DNA from: Dysgonomonas gadei ATCC BAA-286
GTDB lineage: Bacteria > Bacteroidota > Bacteroidia > Bacteroidales > Dysgonomonadaceae
DNA length: 64,000 nt
Reading direction: 5' to 3'
Assembly: GCF_000213555.1 (NCBI RefSeq)
Contig: NZ_GL891981.1
Coordinates: 358,821-422,820 of the forward strand
The translations under genes and the position numbers were made by a program. The first letter of the stretch is position 1. Every line of letters starts with the position of its first letter. This document shows positions 53,982 to 63,962 of the stretch, one piece after another. The notes under the pieces are model-generated. The model was given only the letters and a program-made list of their open reading frames with translations. It was not told where the DNA came from and ran no database searches.

Positions 53982-55259
53982 TTATTTCTGGTTTGCGGGA
54001 GTTATTATCTGATACTTTCCACTCAAATGCATCAGGCTGAATAGATATAGTAATCCATCATAATACGGATCAAAATAACCGTCATCATAAGGCTCTAATT
54101 TAGCATTCCATAATTTATGGATATAATCAAAATCCTTGTAGATGAGATTCGTTGAGGCAACACTTGCCACCAACCCGATAGAATGTCTCAAACGCTGGTA
54201 ATCATGGCCAGCTTTCAAAATAAAATCGGGTTTGGAACCGTCCAGATTAAATTGGTCTTCAAATGTGTCTATTCCCTTCGACTTAAAGAATGTTTGTATT
54301 CGTTTAGCATAATCTTCCTGCCATTGCTTATCTTTTTCAAACCAGTTGTAATCCATAGCTATGTTCATAGGCACGCGCCACGAATCGTAACGAAATGCAG
54401 CAGGCATCCAGCGGGTAGAGTGAGGAGCACCGCTGAATTCAGTGTAGTCGGCATTCAGGCCTGTATCGGGATGGCAGGCCCGACGGAAGAATACCCGTGA
54501 GGTGTCGGCACAATCACGATAAAACTGCTCATGCCCGTCTTTGCCATACATTGCCCACACTTCCATAAATGCGGGCAAATGGTATGACGGGTCAGTCCAA
54601 TTGTAAGCGTCTCCTTCCGGAACGAAAATAATCTGCTTATGTTCGACATTAAACAAATTGTAGATATTTCCTGTACCATCTTTAGACCACATGGCATCTA
54701 AGATTCTACGTGCTTCAGCATAGTAATTAATGTCTTTGTTGTCACCCCAGCGATTGGATGCGAACAACAGACTCGTAATATAGTACAATTCGCCGTCAGA
54801 AGCCGAGCCCGGTGAATTTTGCTTCATTTTTGCAGGATCGAAACTCCATGCAAAATATCCTTCGCGTGGTCCGCTCTGGTGCTGAAGGTATTTCTTCGAC
54901 CACCGCCATATGCGGTCAAATACATCCTTCTTATCGAGTTGTACAGCTACCATCATACCATATGAAAGCCCTTCGGTACGGACATCATGGTTTTTCAAAT
55001 CAGAAACATAGGCCATCGAATCACCTACTTCGAAGTAAATCCGGTTTTCACCTTCGAAAAGATCTTTATAGGCTTTTTCCACTTTCATATCTACCTCTGA
55101 CTGAGAATATCCTGCCTCCTGAAAAACGTTACGGTATTTCCCGGCGGGAAATAATGCTTCAGACGTATCTGTTTTTTTGTTTTTTTTCTCGTTCTGGGCT
55201 TCTAATCCCGTGGTTATTATATATAAGATCAGAATTAAAAAAAAGGTTTTCTGTATCAT
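53982..55259 (-). CDS. GH8 family reducing-end xylose-releasing exo-oligoxylanase
   Basis: This 425-residue protein has a signal peptide (1-21) and an (alpha/alpha)6 barrel. E96 in RTEGLSYGMM is the expected general acid and SASDGELYY (D155) lines the active site; DPSYHLPAFMEVW is a further family signature. GH8 enzymes in xylan clusters usually release xylose from the reducing end of xylo-oligosaccharides (Rex), although chitosanase and endoglucanase members exist. The neighbouring GH10 and GH43 genes favour the xylanolytic role. Confidence 0.85.
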   Translation of the reverse strand: MIQKTFFLILILYIITTGLEAQNEKKNKKTDTSEALFPAGKYRNVFQEAGYSQSEVDMKVEKAYKDLFEGENRIYFEVGDSMAYVSDLKNHDVRTEGLSYGMMVAVQLDKKDVFDRIWRWSKKYLQHQSGPREGYFAWSFDPAKMKQNSPGSASDGELYYITSLLFASNRWGDNKDINYYAEARRILDAMWSKDGTGNIYNLFNVEHKQIIFVPEGDAYNWTDPSYHLPAFMEVWAMYGKDGHEQFYRDCADTSRVFFRRACHPDTGLNADYTEFSGAPHSTRWMPAAFRYDSWRVPMNIAMDYNWFEKDKQWQEDYAKRIQTFFKSKGIDTFEDQFNLDGSKPDFILKAGHDYQRLRHSIGLVASVASTNLIYKDFDYIHKLWNAKLEPYDDGYFDPYYDGLLYLFSLMHLSGKYQIITPANQK

Positions 55260-55398
55260 GTCTATATTTTTTCAGATTATAATTTTGTATTAACGGCTTT
55301 TGGAAATTCAGTTTAAATCTTTCTTCAGGTCAAATCCTGGTTATCCTCCGATAGATATCCTTTACATACGATGACTCTTATATTCTCATGTTGTAAAT

Positions 55399-56316
55399 TT
55401 ATTTTAAGTATTTTCTTTCCTTACAGCTGACAAAAAAATCAGTCATTAATTTCAAATTTTCGGGTACATGCACTCCCGGGCCGTGCTGACCGCCGGATAC
55501 CAGATAAAAACGGCTCGGTACTCCGGCCTTCTGGAGTGCTTCGAATAGTAGTTCGCTCTGACAATGAGGTACTACCCGGTCTTTGTCACCATGGAAAATC
55601 AAAAAAGGTGGGTCAGAGGAATCAATATATGTGGTAGGACTTGCCAACAAGCATTTATCCTTGTTTTCCTGTATCGGGCCTCCGATATAAGCCGATGCGG
55701 GCGAGTTAGGGGCATTATGGATAAAATCAGTGCCTCCACAAGAATCCATTACCAGCATATTGGTAGGACCAAACCAATCGACTACAGCATCGACACAACT
55801 GCTAAATTGGGTGTACGGGCCGATATTGCCTTCCATGTCAACAGTTGCATTGCCGAGAGTACATTGCTTCGCAAAGCGCGACGTGCCGGCAATTGCCGCC
55901 ATATTACCCCCTGACGAGCTACCCGAAATTCCCACAAAGGTGGTGTCAAGCCTATATACAGAAGCATTAGCACGTATGAAACGGATGGCTGCTTTTATGT
56001 CGTTTACTGGAGCCGGGAATTTGGCATCAAGGCTCGAACGGTGATTTGGTGTAACAACAGCAAAGCCGGCATCAAGTAATGCTTTGCCAATAGTATTCAT
56101 ATCCGCTCCCTTCCCATTATTGGAAAACCATGCGCTCCCGTAAATATAAATTACGACTGGATAGTTGTTCCTTTCTACCTTTGGCAGATAAATATCCAGG
56201 CGGTGGTAAATGGCTGAGTCCCCTGCGTAACTCACATCTTTCCAGCTTTGTGAATATTCCTGTCCGAAACAGTTTAAGGATAGAAAAAAAAGGACTATTA
56301 ATATATAATTTTTCAT
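55399..56316 (-). CDS. secreted alpha/beta-hydrolase esterase (BD-FAE-like)
   Basis: This 305-residue protein has a signal peptide (1-19) and an esterase/lipase fold. VVIYIYGSAWFSNNGKG replaces the usual HGGAW oxyanion block, with YG in place of HG. The nucleophile is S134 in GISGSSSGGN; HGDKDRVVP carries the aspartate and SGGQHGPGV the histidine. Family relatives in xylan clusters are acetylxylan or bifunctional feruloyl esterases. It lies between CE1 esterases and GH8 in one operon. Confidence 0.75.
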   Translation of the reverse strand: MKNYILIVLFFLSLNCFGQEYSQSWKDVSYAGDSAIYHRLDIYLPKVERNNYPVVIYIYGSAWFSNNGKGADMNTIGKALLDAGFAVVTPNHRSSLDAKFPAPVNDIKAAIRFIRANASVYRLDTTFVGISGSSSGGNMAAIAGTSRFAKQCTLGNATVDMEGNIGPYTQFSSCVDAVVDWFGPTNMLVMDSCGGTDFIHNAPNSPASAYIGGPIQENKDKCLLASPTTYIDSSDPPFLIFHGDKDRVVPHCQSELLFEALQKAGVPSRFYLVSGGQHGPGVHVPENLKLMTDFFVSCKERKYLK

Positions 56317-56413
56317 CCAATTGAATTTTTCAAAGAATTATTATAATAAGATCACTCGACTTTATTTTCAGATTCAAAGCTTTCTATATATTCAGTTTGA
56401 TTTCTTCTACTCA

Positions 56414-57520
56414 CTATCTAAACAATAGAGGTGCAAGTTCGCGCAGGCTTCTGCGCCATGTCAGAAACTCATGAGCCGTATTATTGGAAACAAAAGAAAC
56501 TGCATTGATACCGGCAGACCTTAGTTCTTCTGCGGCTTGCGTCACTTTATCCGGATTCTCACGGCTTCCGCAACTCATAAAGACAAGTTTCAGCGCCGAT
56601 TTGTCTTTGATGTCGGATGGGGCATAAGTACCGCCACTGAGAAGGCCGTAATGCGAAAAAATATCCGGACGGGCCAGTGTGATCATCCTTGTTTCCATTC
56701 CACCCATCGAAAGACCGGCCATTGCCCGGTTAGGCTGATTCGCTAAAGTTCTGAAATTAGCATCGATATAAGGGATAAGCTCATCGATCAAAACAGTTTG
56801 GAAGTGCTCGATTTTGAAATCTCCAATTCGCCCAAATTTGGTATCGTTAGTCATGCCATAGGTCATTACGATAATAAAAGGTTTTGCTTTTCCTTCAGCT
56901 ATCAGGTTATCCATGATAAGATGGGCGAAACCCTGATTCGTCCATGCCGTTTCATCCTCGCCCCAGCCATGCTGAAGATATAGAACCGGATAACTCATAT
57001 TTGGATCTTCTCCGTATTTGGGAGGAGTATATACAAAAGCCCGACGCAAGGTATTGGTGCTTTTTGACGGGAAATACACCTGGCTCACAAGCCCATGAGA
57101 TACATCTTTTAGTTTATAAAAATCTTTGTCGGAAGCAGGTATTTCGATTCCGCTTTCCCAACGGTTCGATCCAAAAAAATTACATGCGCCGGGGTCATTG
57201 AACATACCTCCGTCCACTGTCAGATGATAATAGTGAAAACCTTCATCCATTGGCCCTTCTGTGGTTCCCATCCATGTTCCGTCTTCTGCTTTTTTCAGAA
57301 CAGTACCCCCTCGTCCGCCTAAGCCGAGGCTAACGGATACATTTTGGGCATCAGGTGCTACGATTTTGAAGCGGGCATAACCTTGCGAGTTTACTTGAGG
57401 GTACAACTGCCCCGGTTGATTGAGTACTGAGGGCATGAAATCTTCTTTAATGTTTTGTGCTGAAACAGAACCTATGACAAACAACGTTGTCAACAAAACG
57501 GTTGTGATCTTTTTATTCAT
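56414..57520 (-). CDS. CE1 feruloyl / acetyl xylan esterase with N-terminal CBM48-like domain
   Basis: This 368-residue protein has a signal peptide (1-21), an E-set/CBM48-like domain (about 35-125, YARFKIVAPDAQNVSV) and a CE1 esterase domain. The nucleophile is S271 in GLSMGGMETR and the histidine H350 in NNTAHEFLTWRRSL. Such enzymes release ferulate or acetyl groups from arabinoxylan and open the chain to GH10. It closely resembles the second half of the neighbouring double esterase, suggesting duplication. Confidence 0.85.
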   Translation of the reverse strand: MNKKITTVLLTTLFVIGSVSAQNIKEDFMPSVLNQPGQLYPQVNSQGYARFKIVAPDAQNVSVSLGLGGRGGTVLKKAEDGTWMGTTEGPMDEGFHYYHLTVDGGMFNDPGACNFFGSNRWESGIEIPASDKDFYKLKDVSHGLVSQVYFPSKSTNTLRRAFVYTPPKYGEDPNMSYPVLYLQHGWGEDETAWTNQGFAHLIMDNLIAEGKAKPFIIVMTYGMTNDTKFGRIGDFKIEHFQTVLIDELIPYIDANFRTLANQPNRAMAGLSMGGMETRMITLARPDIFSHYGLLSGGTYAPSDIKDKSALKLVFMSCGSRENPDKVTQAAEELRSAGINAVSFVSNNTAHEFLTWRRSLRELAPLLFR

Positions 57521-57596
57521 GGTTATTTGATGATTTTAATAAGCGGTTATTTTTAAGTTCCTATTTCCGGATCTTTTAATCGAATTTACATTTTAA

Positions 57597-59570
57597 TTAT
57601 TTGAAGATCAATCCAGCAAACTGATACAATGATCGTCGCCATGTAAGCCATTCGTGAGAAGTGCCGGGAGATTCATAGTATACATGTTTTATTCCCGTTT
57701 TTTCCATCTCTTTGTGGAAACTATTGACCGTTTGATACATATTAGTCGGTTCGTCTGTCCCGATGCTTAAATAAACCACTTTCATCTTTTGATTGAAAGC
57801 ATTCACATCAGCCCATACGCCATCATACATTTTAGAAAATTCTACAGAGTCTTGTTGTATTAATCCTCCACCACTGAACCCGCCAACATAAGCAAATTTG
57901 TCAATGTTAGACATTGCTATCTGGAACGATTGGAAGCCTCCCATCGAAAGTCCGGCCATAGCGCGATGATCGCGGTCTGAAATAGTTCGGAATTCTTTAT
58001 CGATCATTGGGATAATTTCTTGAATGAAGACATTCTCCAGCGTTTTATTCTGAAACAAACCTCTTAGACCCTGTCCGGATTGTCTCTTGTTGTTATCCGG
58101 ATCAATCGCATAGCCATTGTCCATCACTACAATCATTGGCTTAGCTTGTCCTTCGGCAATCAGATTATCCAAGATCGCATCCATCTTTCCCTGATTCCAC
58201 CAGCCTGTTTCGTCTTCACCTCCTCCATGTTGCAGGTACATCACAGGATAACGTTCCGAGATGTTGGTGTCGTATCCGGCAGGAGTGTAAACGAAAGCCC
58301 GGCGCCATGCTTTGGTTATATTAGAATAATAACGTACCTGACGTATTTGTCCATGAGGTATGTCTTTGATATTATAATAATCTACTTCTTTTTCAGGAAT
58401 TTCGATGCCGCTTGCCATACGGCTCATGCCATAGAAAGTCTGGCTTCCGGGATCACAGACCGCTACTCCGTTTATCAGAATAGAATAATAGTGGAACCCT
58501 TCTGCGATAGGATCGGTAGTGATTGCCCATGATCCTTCTTCTTCCTTTACCATGTCGTATTTCCTACCGAGATCAACCTGTACTTTTTGCGCATCAGGAG
58601 CCTTAATACGGAAAAGGATTTTATTATCAGGTAAGATCTGAGGATATTGTGCTCCCGGAACATTTGTGGAAGCCGGGACAGCCACCGGATGTTCATTCGG
58701 AATATTACTATACAAATCTATTAATTCAGTTGTTACAGGTTTAAATAGTAATTGGGAAAACATGTACAAATTTTGTTTCCATATCTTGAAATCATGATAA
58801 CCATCAGGGATTACCTGATAAATGTGAGGGATTTGATTGTGAGCCAGATATTCATGAGTACGTTTGCTAATATTAAGTAAACCATCTTTGTCTCCACACG
58901 AAATCCAAAGTAATTTCAGACTAGTCTTTGCTTTCTCTGGATCGGGTAAGAGCATCTGGGGTTCCTTAGTATTGGGTGCGGATGAGAAACCTCCAACCCA
59001 AGCAAATTTATCCAAATTGCCTAATCCAAAATTCAAAGTCTGTCCGCCTCCCATCGAAAGTCCCGCCAAGGCACGATTTTCTCTGTTTTTCAGTACCGAA
59101 AATTTCTTTTCTACATAAGGTATTAAGTCTCCGAGTAAATCTTTCTCGAAGGTGGCAAAAGCCTGTACCTTTGAAGCTTCCATAATATTGCCTATGGCTC
59201 GGTCATCCTTCATTGCCCGCCCATTAGGTAAAATTACGATCATGGGTGCTATTTTTTTATCAGCGTACAGATTGTCAAGTATCACTTGGGGATTACCTTG
59301 GTTAAGCCATTCCTTTTCGTCACCGCCGATACCATGCAACAAATAGAGCGTTGGGTATTTTTTGTTTCGCGAATATCCCGGAGGAGTATAAATCAAAGCT
59401 CTGCGATCAGTACCGACGGTGGCTGAAGGATATGTTATCGTATCTATCTTCCCGTGAGCTATCCCTGTACGGGGTATATTGTAACCTTCAGGGGTACTCA
59501 GAAAATTCTGGCTGTTCGTAGAAATACTGAATCCCCAAATTAATAAACATAGTAACAATATATTTTTCAT
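57597..59570 (-). CDS. double CE1 esterase (CE1 - CBM48-like - CE1)
   Basis: This 657-residue protein carries two complete esterase domains. Order: signal peptide (1-20), first CE1 (about 35-275; nucleophile S172 in AGLSMGGGQT, histidine H259 in DGYHDFKIWK), CBM48-like linker domain (about 305-395), second CE1 (about 400-657; S542 in AGLSMGGFQS, histidine in GTSHEWLTW). Both halves have intact serine and histidine, so two ester linkages, for example acetyl and feruloyl, may be cleaved by one protein. The downstream gene at 56414 has the CBM48-CE1 half alone. Confidence 0.85.
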   Translation of the reverse strand: MKNILLLCLLIWGFSISTNSQNFLSTPEGYNIPRTGIAHGKIDTITYPSATVGTDRRALIYTPPGYSRNKKYPTLYLLHGIGGDEKEWLNQGNPQVILDNLYADKKIAPMIVILPNGRAMKDDRAIGNIMEASKVQAFATFEKDLLGDLIPYVEKKFSVLKNRENRALAGLSMGGGQTLNFGLGNLDKFAWVGGFSSAPNTKEPQMLLPDPEKAKTSLKLLWISCGDKDGLLNISKRTHEYLAHNQIPHIYQVIPDGYHDFKIWKQNLYMFSQLLFKPVTTELIDLYSNIPNEHPVAVPASTNVPGAQYPQILPDNKILFRIKAPDAQKVQVDLGRKYDMVKEEEGSWAITTDPIAEGFHYYSILINGVAVCDPGSQTFYGMSRMASGIEIPEKEVDYYNIKDIPHGQIRQVRYYSNITKAWRRAFVYTPAGYDTNISERYPVMYLQHGGGEDETGWWNQGKMDAILDNLIAEGQAKPMIVVMDNGYAIDPDNNKRQSGQGLRGLFQNKTLENVFIQEIIPMIDKEFRTISDRDHRAMAGLSMGGFQSFQIAMSNIDKFAYVGGFSGGGLIQQDSVEFSKMYDGVWADVNAFNQKMKVVYLSIGTDEPTNMYQTVNSFHKEMEKTGIKHVYYESPGTSHEWLTWRRSLYQFAGLIFK

Positions 59571-59715
59571 TAGAGTTTATATTTAGTACGAACCAGCATT
59601 TGAAGCTATTCGCAAGGTATTTACTTAAAGTATTATTTGTTAGTGTAATAAGAGGCTTAGTTTTACAAACTTAATAATATAAATATTTCCAGATCACACA
59701 TTACATAAAACAGTT

Positions 59716-61473
59716 TTACAACCTGATATCATTACCGGAAGTTGCATATAGTCCTATTAAAGCCCCGGTAAAGCCTCCGGCAACATTCGTAGAAAGAATA
59801 TCGCCGGATACAGTTCCTCCCAGATTATTAAAGTTGGTGTTATCCATCGAATAATTAAATCTATATTCGTCTTCCTGAGCTGATACTTGCAGGCTGACAG
59901 GCTTGCGTATATCTATTTTTTCGCTGGCTATGATTGTAGATTTACCTTTTTGTGTTTTTTCCAAGACCAAATAATAGTCATTTCCCTTTTTTGTGAGGCC
60001 ATATACATAATTAAATGATTCGCTTTGGTAACACGTAATACCTGCTAAATCGTTTTCTGATTTAGGAAGATAATCCAAGGTGACTGTAGCTGTGAAATTT
60101 TTATGTTGTTGCCTGTAAAATAAGGTGGATATTGGTTTTACTTCTTTAATATTTACCGAAAAAGGATTTATTTGTAGCCCTTTCTTTGTTATTTTAGTAA
60201 AGTCTTCCCGCCAGCTTCTTACGCCGATCCATCTATCGTCTAATTTTTCTGATGAAAAATTATCGGTGAAAGTGAAATTTCCATTCGGGAAAAAACCATT
60301 CTTTCCGGTTTGATTACTTACTCCTTGCGGCATTTTCAATTTAGGCTCCATTGGTATAAGCCCATTTTCAAAAACAGGGAATGTACCACTCCAATCTACA
60401 GGCAATATAAATGTCTCACGGCCTGTATTTACCCTATTCTTTTCATTTGGACGAATAGCTAGAAACAGCCCATAATATTTACCGTCCGGGCCTTCTACTA
60501 AATCGGCATGACCTGCCCAATCTACTTTATCTGCCCTATTCTGTGGAAAATATCTTTGGGTCAATATAGGATTGCTCGGAGCTGGAATGTATGGTCCTTT
60601 AGGTGAGTCGCTTATGAAAATAACTTCGCTGTGCCAGCCTCCTGTTCCTCCTTCCGCACACATCAGATAATATTTACCATCTTTCTTATAAATATGAGGA
60701 GCTTCTATCCATATCGGTTTTTTTGTGATATCGACTCCGCCATTGACTACTATTTGATCGCTACCTTGAATTATTTGATCATTTTCCAGGTCATACTCCC
60801 AAATTTTGATTACACGATGTCCATTATATAATTCTTCACCTCTATTCGGTGCATCGTTATGCACAACATAGGCCTTACCGTTATCATCAAAAAATAGAGA
60901 TGGGTCTATGCCATCGAATTTTAGTTTGATAGGATCTCCCCACCCTTTATGAGGATCTTTCGTCTTTACTACTATATTTCCAAATCCTCCGGCAAATTGG
61001 GTAGTAATCATATAAAAGGTATCATTATACTTATTATATTTGATAGCAGGCGCATATATACCCATGCTTATACCTGCTGTCTCTACCTTCAATTGGGAAG
61101 TCCGGTTGAGAACATGTCCTATCTGAGTCCAATTAACCAAATCCTTGGAATGGAAAATCGGAACTCCCGGTACCATGGCGAAAGATGAGCAAACTAAATA
61201 ATAATCATCTCCTTTACGTGTAATACTAGGGTCAGGATAACAACCTTGAAGGATAGGATTATAAAATTCATCCGGTTTCAACAGATTTTCATTATAGACT
61301 TTATCATCTCCTTGATATACAAAATTTGTAAATACAGGAGGGGGTGTTGATGTAACTTCACCTCTTTCACCGACAGCGTGCATGGCTGGTATACATGTAA
61401 GTAAGAAAAAGGCAGTTAACACTATTGACTTGTACTTTCTTAATAAAATTGATTTTGACTTGATCTTTTTCAT
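59716..61473 (-). CDS. GH43 beta-xylosidase / arabinofuranosidase with GH43_C2-type domain
   Basis: This 585-residue protein has a signal sequence (about 17-33), a low-complexity segment, then a GH43 propeller from about 70. D81 in GCYPDPSITRKGDDYYLV is the base, D190 in FDGIDPSLFF the modulator and E257 in WIEAPHIYKK the acid. A C-terminal sandwich (about 400-585) resembles GH43_C2 of subfamily 10-12 enzymes. It should cleave terminal xylose or arabinose. It is first in the long downstream set; a 300-bp gap with a hairpin separates it from the GH43/GH10 pair. Confidence 0.85.
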   Translation of the reverse strand: MKKIKSKSILLRKYKSIVLTAFFLLTCIPAMHAVGERGEVTSTPPPVFTNFVYQGDDKVYNENLLKPDEFYNPILQGCYPDPSITRKGDDYYLVCSSFAMVPGVPIFHSKDLVNWTQIGHVLNRTSQLKVETAGISMGIYAPAIKYNKYNDTFYMITTQFAGGFGNIVVKTKDPHKGWGDPIKLKFDGIDPSLFFDDNGKAYVVHNDAPNRGEELYNGHRVIKIWEYDLENDQIIQGSDQIVVNGGVDITKKPIWIEAPHIYKKDGKYYLMCAEGGTGGWHSEVIFISDSPKGPYIPAPSNPILTQRYFPQNRADKVDWAGHADLVEGPDGKYYGLFLAIRPNEKNRVNTGRETFILPVDWSGTFPVFENGLIPMEPKLKMPQGVSNQTGKNGFFPNGNFTFTDNFSSEKLDDRWIGVRSWREDFTKITKKGLQINPFSVNIKEVKPISTLFYRQQHKNFTATVTLDYLPKSENDLAGITCYQSESFNYVYGLTKKGNDYYLVLEKTQKGKSTIIASEKIDIRKPVSLQVSAQEDEYRFNYSMDNTNFNNLGGTVSGDILSTNVAGGFTGALIGLYATSGNDIRL

Positions 61474-61773
61474 TATATATTAATTTAAATCTTATTGACA
61501 TTATATTTTAAAACTATTTGGATATAACTCCCTATGGACTAGCTTTTCCAATGGTTTATTAATTCTTCCTTTCTGATGTTTATAACCGGACTTTTATATG
61601 ATGATGTTGATTTCTATTTTCTACTTCAGTGAAATATAACCGTAAGCAACCCAAATGTTGTAGTATATCATACTATATTTAGAATAGTATTGATATTAAA
61701 TACAAGGGCGAATTTTAATTCGCCCTTGAAAAAAAGAGGCTATAAACCTAAAAACCTTAAACCTAAAAATAAC
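61474..61773. other. 300-bp intergenic gap splitting the xylan cluster
   Basis: The gap contains the hairpin at 61703-61728 and a second inverted repeat (tagtat/atacta near 61660-61675). No -7 promoter motif was recognised. It probably holds the promoter or leader of the gene set 61473 to 44174. Confidence 0.4.
61703..61728 (-). terminator. hairpin terminator after the GH43/GH10 pair
   Basis: A 12-bp perfect stem (61703-61714 with 61717-61728) has a 2-nt central loop, 46 bp beyond the stop of the GH43 gene at 61774. For the minus strand there is no long T run, so attenuation rather than full termination is possible. Confidence 0.5.
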
Positions 61774-62745
61774 CTATCCCTTTTCCAGTCCTTCAATAGT
61801 TTTAATCGTCCCGTCGGGATTATACTCCAGTTCTACGACTTTCATACTGCGGAGCCATGTCCTGCCGCCCGACGGCGCTGAATCGTGATGAAAAAGATAC
61901 CACTTACCCTTATATTCCACAATACTATGATGGGTTGTCCACCCGATCACGGGAGTAAGGATTACCCCTTTGTAAGTGAACGGCCCGTAAGGATTATCAC
62001 CTATGGCATAGCAAAGGAGATGAGTGTCACCTGTGGAATATGAGAAATAATACTTCCCATTGTACTTATGCATCCATGATGCCTCGAAGAAGCGGCGGTC
62101 TGTGTCTCCTTGTGTTATTGGCTGCCCGTTTTCGTCCAGAATAACCACATCGCGTGGTTCTTCCGCAAACTCCAGCATATCATCTCTCAATCGTGCCACT
62201 TTTGCGCAAAGAGCAGGTTCATTATCAGCCGGGAAAGCAGCGGATTCCAATGCCTTATTGTTACGGTATCGTTGAAGCTGCCCTCCCCAGATGCCGCCGA
62301 AGTAGATGTAATATTCCCCGTTCTCTTCAAATACGCACGGGTCGATACTGTAACTTCCTTTGATCGGGTTTTCCTGAGGAATGAACGGCCCGTAAGGTTT
62401 GTCACTGATGGCTACTCCCAGACGGAAAATATCATTCTGGTCTTTCAGTGAAAAGTACAGATAGTATTTACTGTCTTTAAATGCGACATCGCTGTCCCAC
62501 AACTGTCGTCCCGACCACGGTATATTTTCTACGGCCAGTACCACGCCATGATCTGTTATAGGCCCGTCCACATCATCGAGAGAGAATACATGGTAATCTT
62601 TCATATTGAAGTGGTCACCGTTGTCATTTTCGGGAATACCACTTTCCCAGTCATGGGATGGGTATATATAGATTTTACCTTCAAATACGTGTGCAGATGG
62701 GTCTGCCATATAGTCCTGAGGAAATAAGTATCGAGTTCGTTTCAT
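61774..62745 (-). CDS. intracellular GH43 beta-xylosidase / arabinofuranosidase
   Basis: This 323-residue single-domain enzyme has no signal peptide, unlike the other GH43 proteins here. Catalytic residues are D15 (YMADPSAHVFEG), D135 (SIDPCVF) and E221 (RRFFEASWMHKY). The start with PSHDWESG is characteristic of the short GH43 subfamily 1 type. It probably hydrolyses imported xylo- or arabinoxylo-oligosaccharides in the cytoplasm or, if exported by another route, the periplasm. It follows the GH10 gene by 53 bp in the same operon. Confidence 0.85.
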   Translation of the reverse strand: MKRTRYLFPQDYMADPSAHVFEGKIYIYPSHDWESGIPENDNGDHFNMKDYHVFSLDDVDGPITDHGVVLAVENIPWSGRQLWDSDVAFKDSKYYLYFSLKDQNDIFRLGVAISDKPYGPFIPQENPIKGSYSIDPCVFEENGEYYIYFGGIWGGQLQRYRNNKALESAAFPADNEPALCAKVARLRDDMLEFAEEPRDVVILDENGQPITQGDTDRRFFEASWMHKYNGKYYFSYSTGDTHLLCYAIGDNPYGPFTYKGVILTPVIGWTTHHSIVEYKGKWYLFHHDSAPSGGRTWLRSMKVVELEYNPDGTIKTIEGLEKG

Positions 62746-62798
62746 TTGATTCGGATGTATTTAAAATAAACTTTCTTTAATAAATAAGATAATGATGC

Positions 62799-63962
62799 TT
62801 ATTTCTTATTTTGTGCTTTGTTGTCAGAAAGACCGGCCATCTTGATGATTTCCTGAACTATTGGCTTTGCTTTATATTGTCTGTCAAACAGTAAAGGGTA
62901 GTCGGTACGGCCTCTCATAGGAAAATTGTTTTTCCATGAATCCTTGTCGGTTACACCCCACAAGGTGACACGGCTAACTTTCTCCTTATTATCTAAAAAC
63001 AGTTTGAAGAAATTTCCCATACGCTCTGTCCATGCGACTACAACCGAATCAGGAAGGTTAGTTGTATAAGGGTTCATTTCCTTATTATATGCTTCTATCT
63101 CAGAGATATTTGCTCCCGTATTGCGACGGGGTGATGGCAGGGAGCTAAGATCGAGTTCGGTAACCATAACTTTAACACCGGCAGATGTATAAGCATCTAT
63201 AGCCGCCTGATATTCTTCCAGGCTGGGTCCATCCATACTAATATGACCTTGCATACCTATTGCATCTATTCGTATGCCTTTTTCTTTAAATGATCTTACC
63301 AATCTGGCAATCGCTTCCCGTTTACCTTCATACCATTCGTTATAGTCGTTATAATATAGTTCCGCATCAGGATCAGCATCATGGGCATACTGGAAAACCA
63401 AAGGAATAAACTCTTCTCCCAGTATTTTATAAAATTTGCTTTCACGATATGATCCATCTTCCATGATCGCTTCATTGACAACGTCCCAACCTTTTATCTG
63501 CCCTTTGTAACGGGATACAACTGTTGTAATATGATTTTTCATTCGTTGCTTAAGAACTTCAGCCGACACGTCTTTTCCCTTATCGTCAGTAAAAAACCAT
63601 GCCGGTGCCTGTGAATGCCATATCAGACAATGCCCGGTAATAAAAAGATTGTTCTGTTTTCCAAATTCTACAAATTTATCAGCATCCTCAAAGTAAAACT
63701 CACCTTCCTTTGGTTGTAGGTACATACTTTTCATGCAGTTTTCTGCTACGATCGCATCGAATTCGGTTTTTACGATATTTATTGCTGCAGTGTCTTTACC
63801 CTGGATTTGATCTAGATTAAGTGCAGTGCCGATATAGAACTTTCCATGCAGAGCCTCTTTTAGTGAGGGTTCATTTTTAACTTCTCCATTATTTTTTGCA
63901 TTACAAGCAAAGATTGGAAGTAGCAATAAAGAAATAAGACAGTAATAAATGTTTCGTTTCAT
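62799..63962 (-). CDS. GH10 endo-beta-1,4-xylanase lipoprotein
   Basis: This 387-residue lipoprotein has a lipobox ending LPIFAC with the lipidated cysteine at C20, so it is probably surface-exposed. The TIM barrel has WHSQAPAWF, acid/base E164 in WDVVNEAIME and nucleophile E269 in VMVTELDLSS. It makes the first cuts in the xylan backbone; the products are then handled by the GH8, GH43 and esterase genes downstream. All catalytic residues are present. Any SusC/SusD-like genes of the cluster are not in the window. Confidence 0.9.
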   Translation of the reverse strand: MKRNIYYCLISLLLLPIFACNAKNNGEVKNEPSLKEALHGKFYIGTALNLDQIQGKDTAAINIVKTEFDAIVAENCMKSMYLQPKEGEFYFEDADKFVEFGKQNNLFITGHCLIWHSQAPAWFFTDDKGKDVSAEVLKQRMKNHITTVVSRYKGQIKGWDVVNEAIMEDGSYRESKFYKILGEEFIPLVFQYAHDADPDAELYYNDYNEWYEGKREAIARLVRSFKEKGIRIDAIGMQGHISMDGPSLEEYQAAIDAYTSAGVKVMVTELDLSSLPSPRRNTGANISEIEAYNKEMNPYTTNLPDSVVVAWTERMGNFFKLFLDNKEKVSRVTLWGVTDKDSWKNNFPMRGRTDYPLLFDRQYKAKPIVQEIIKMAGLSDNKAQNKK

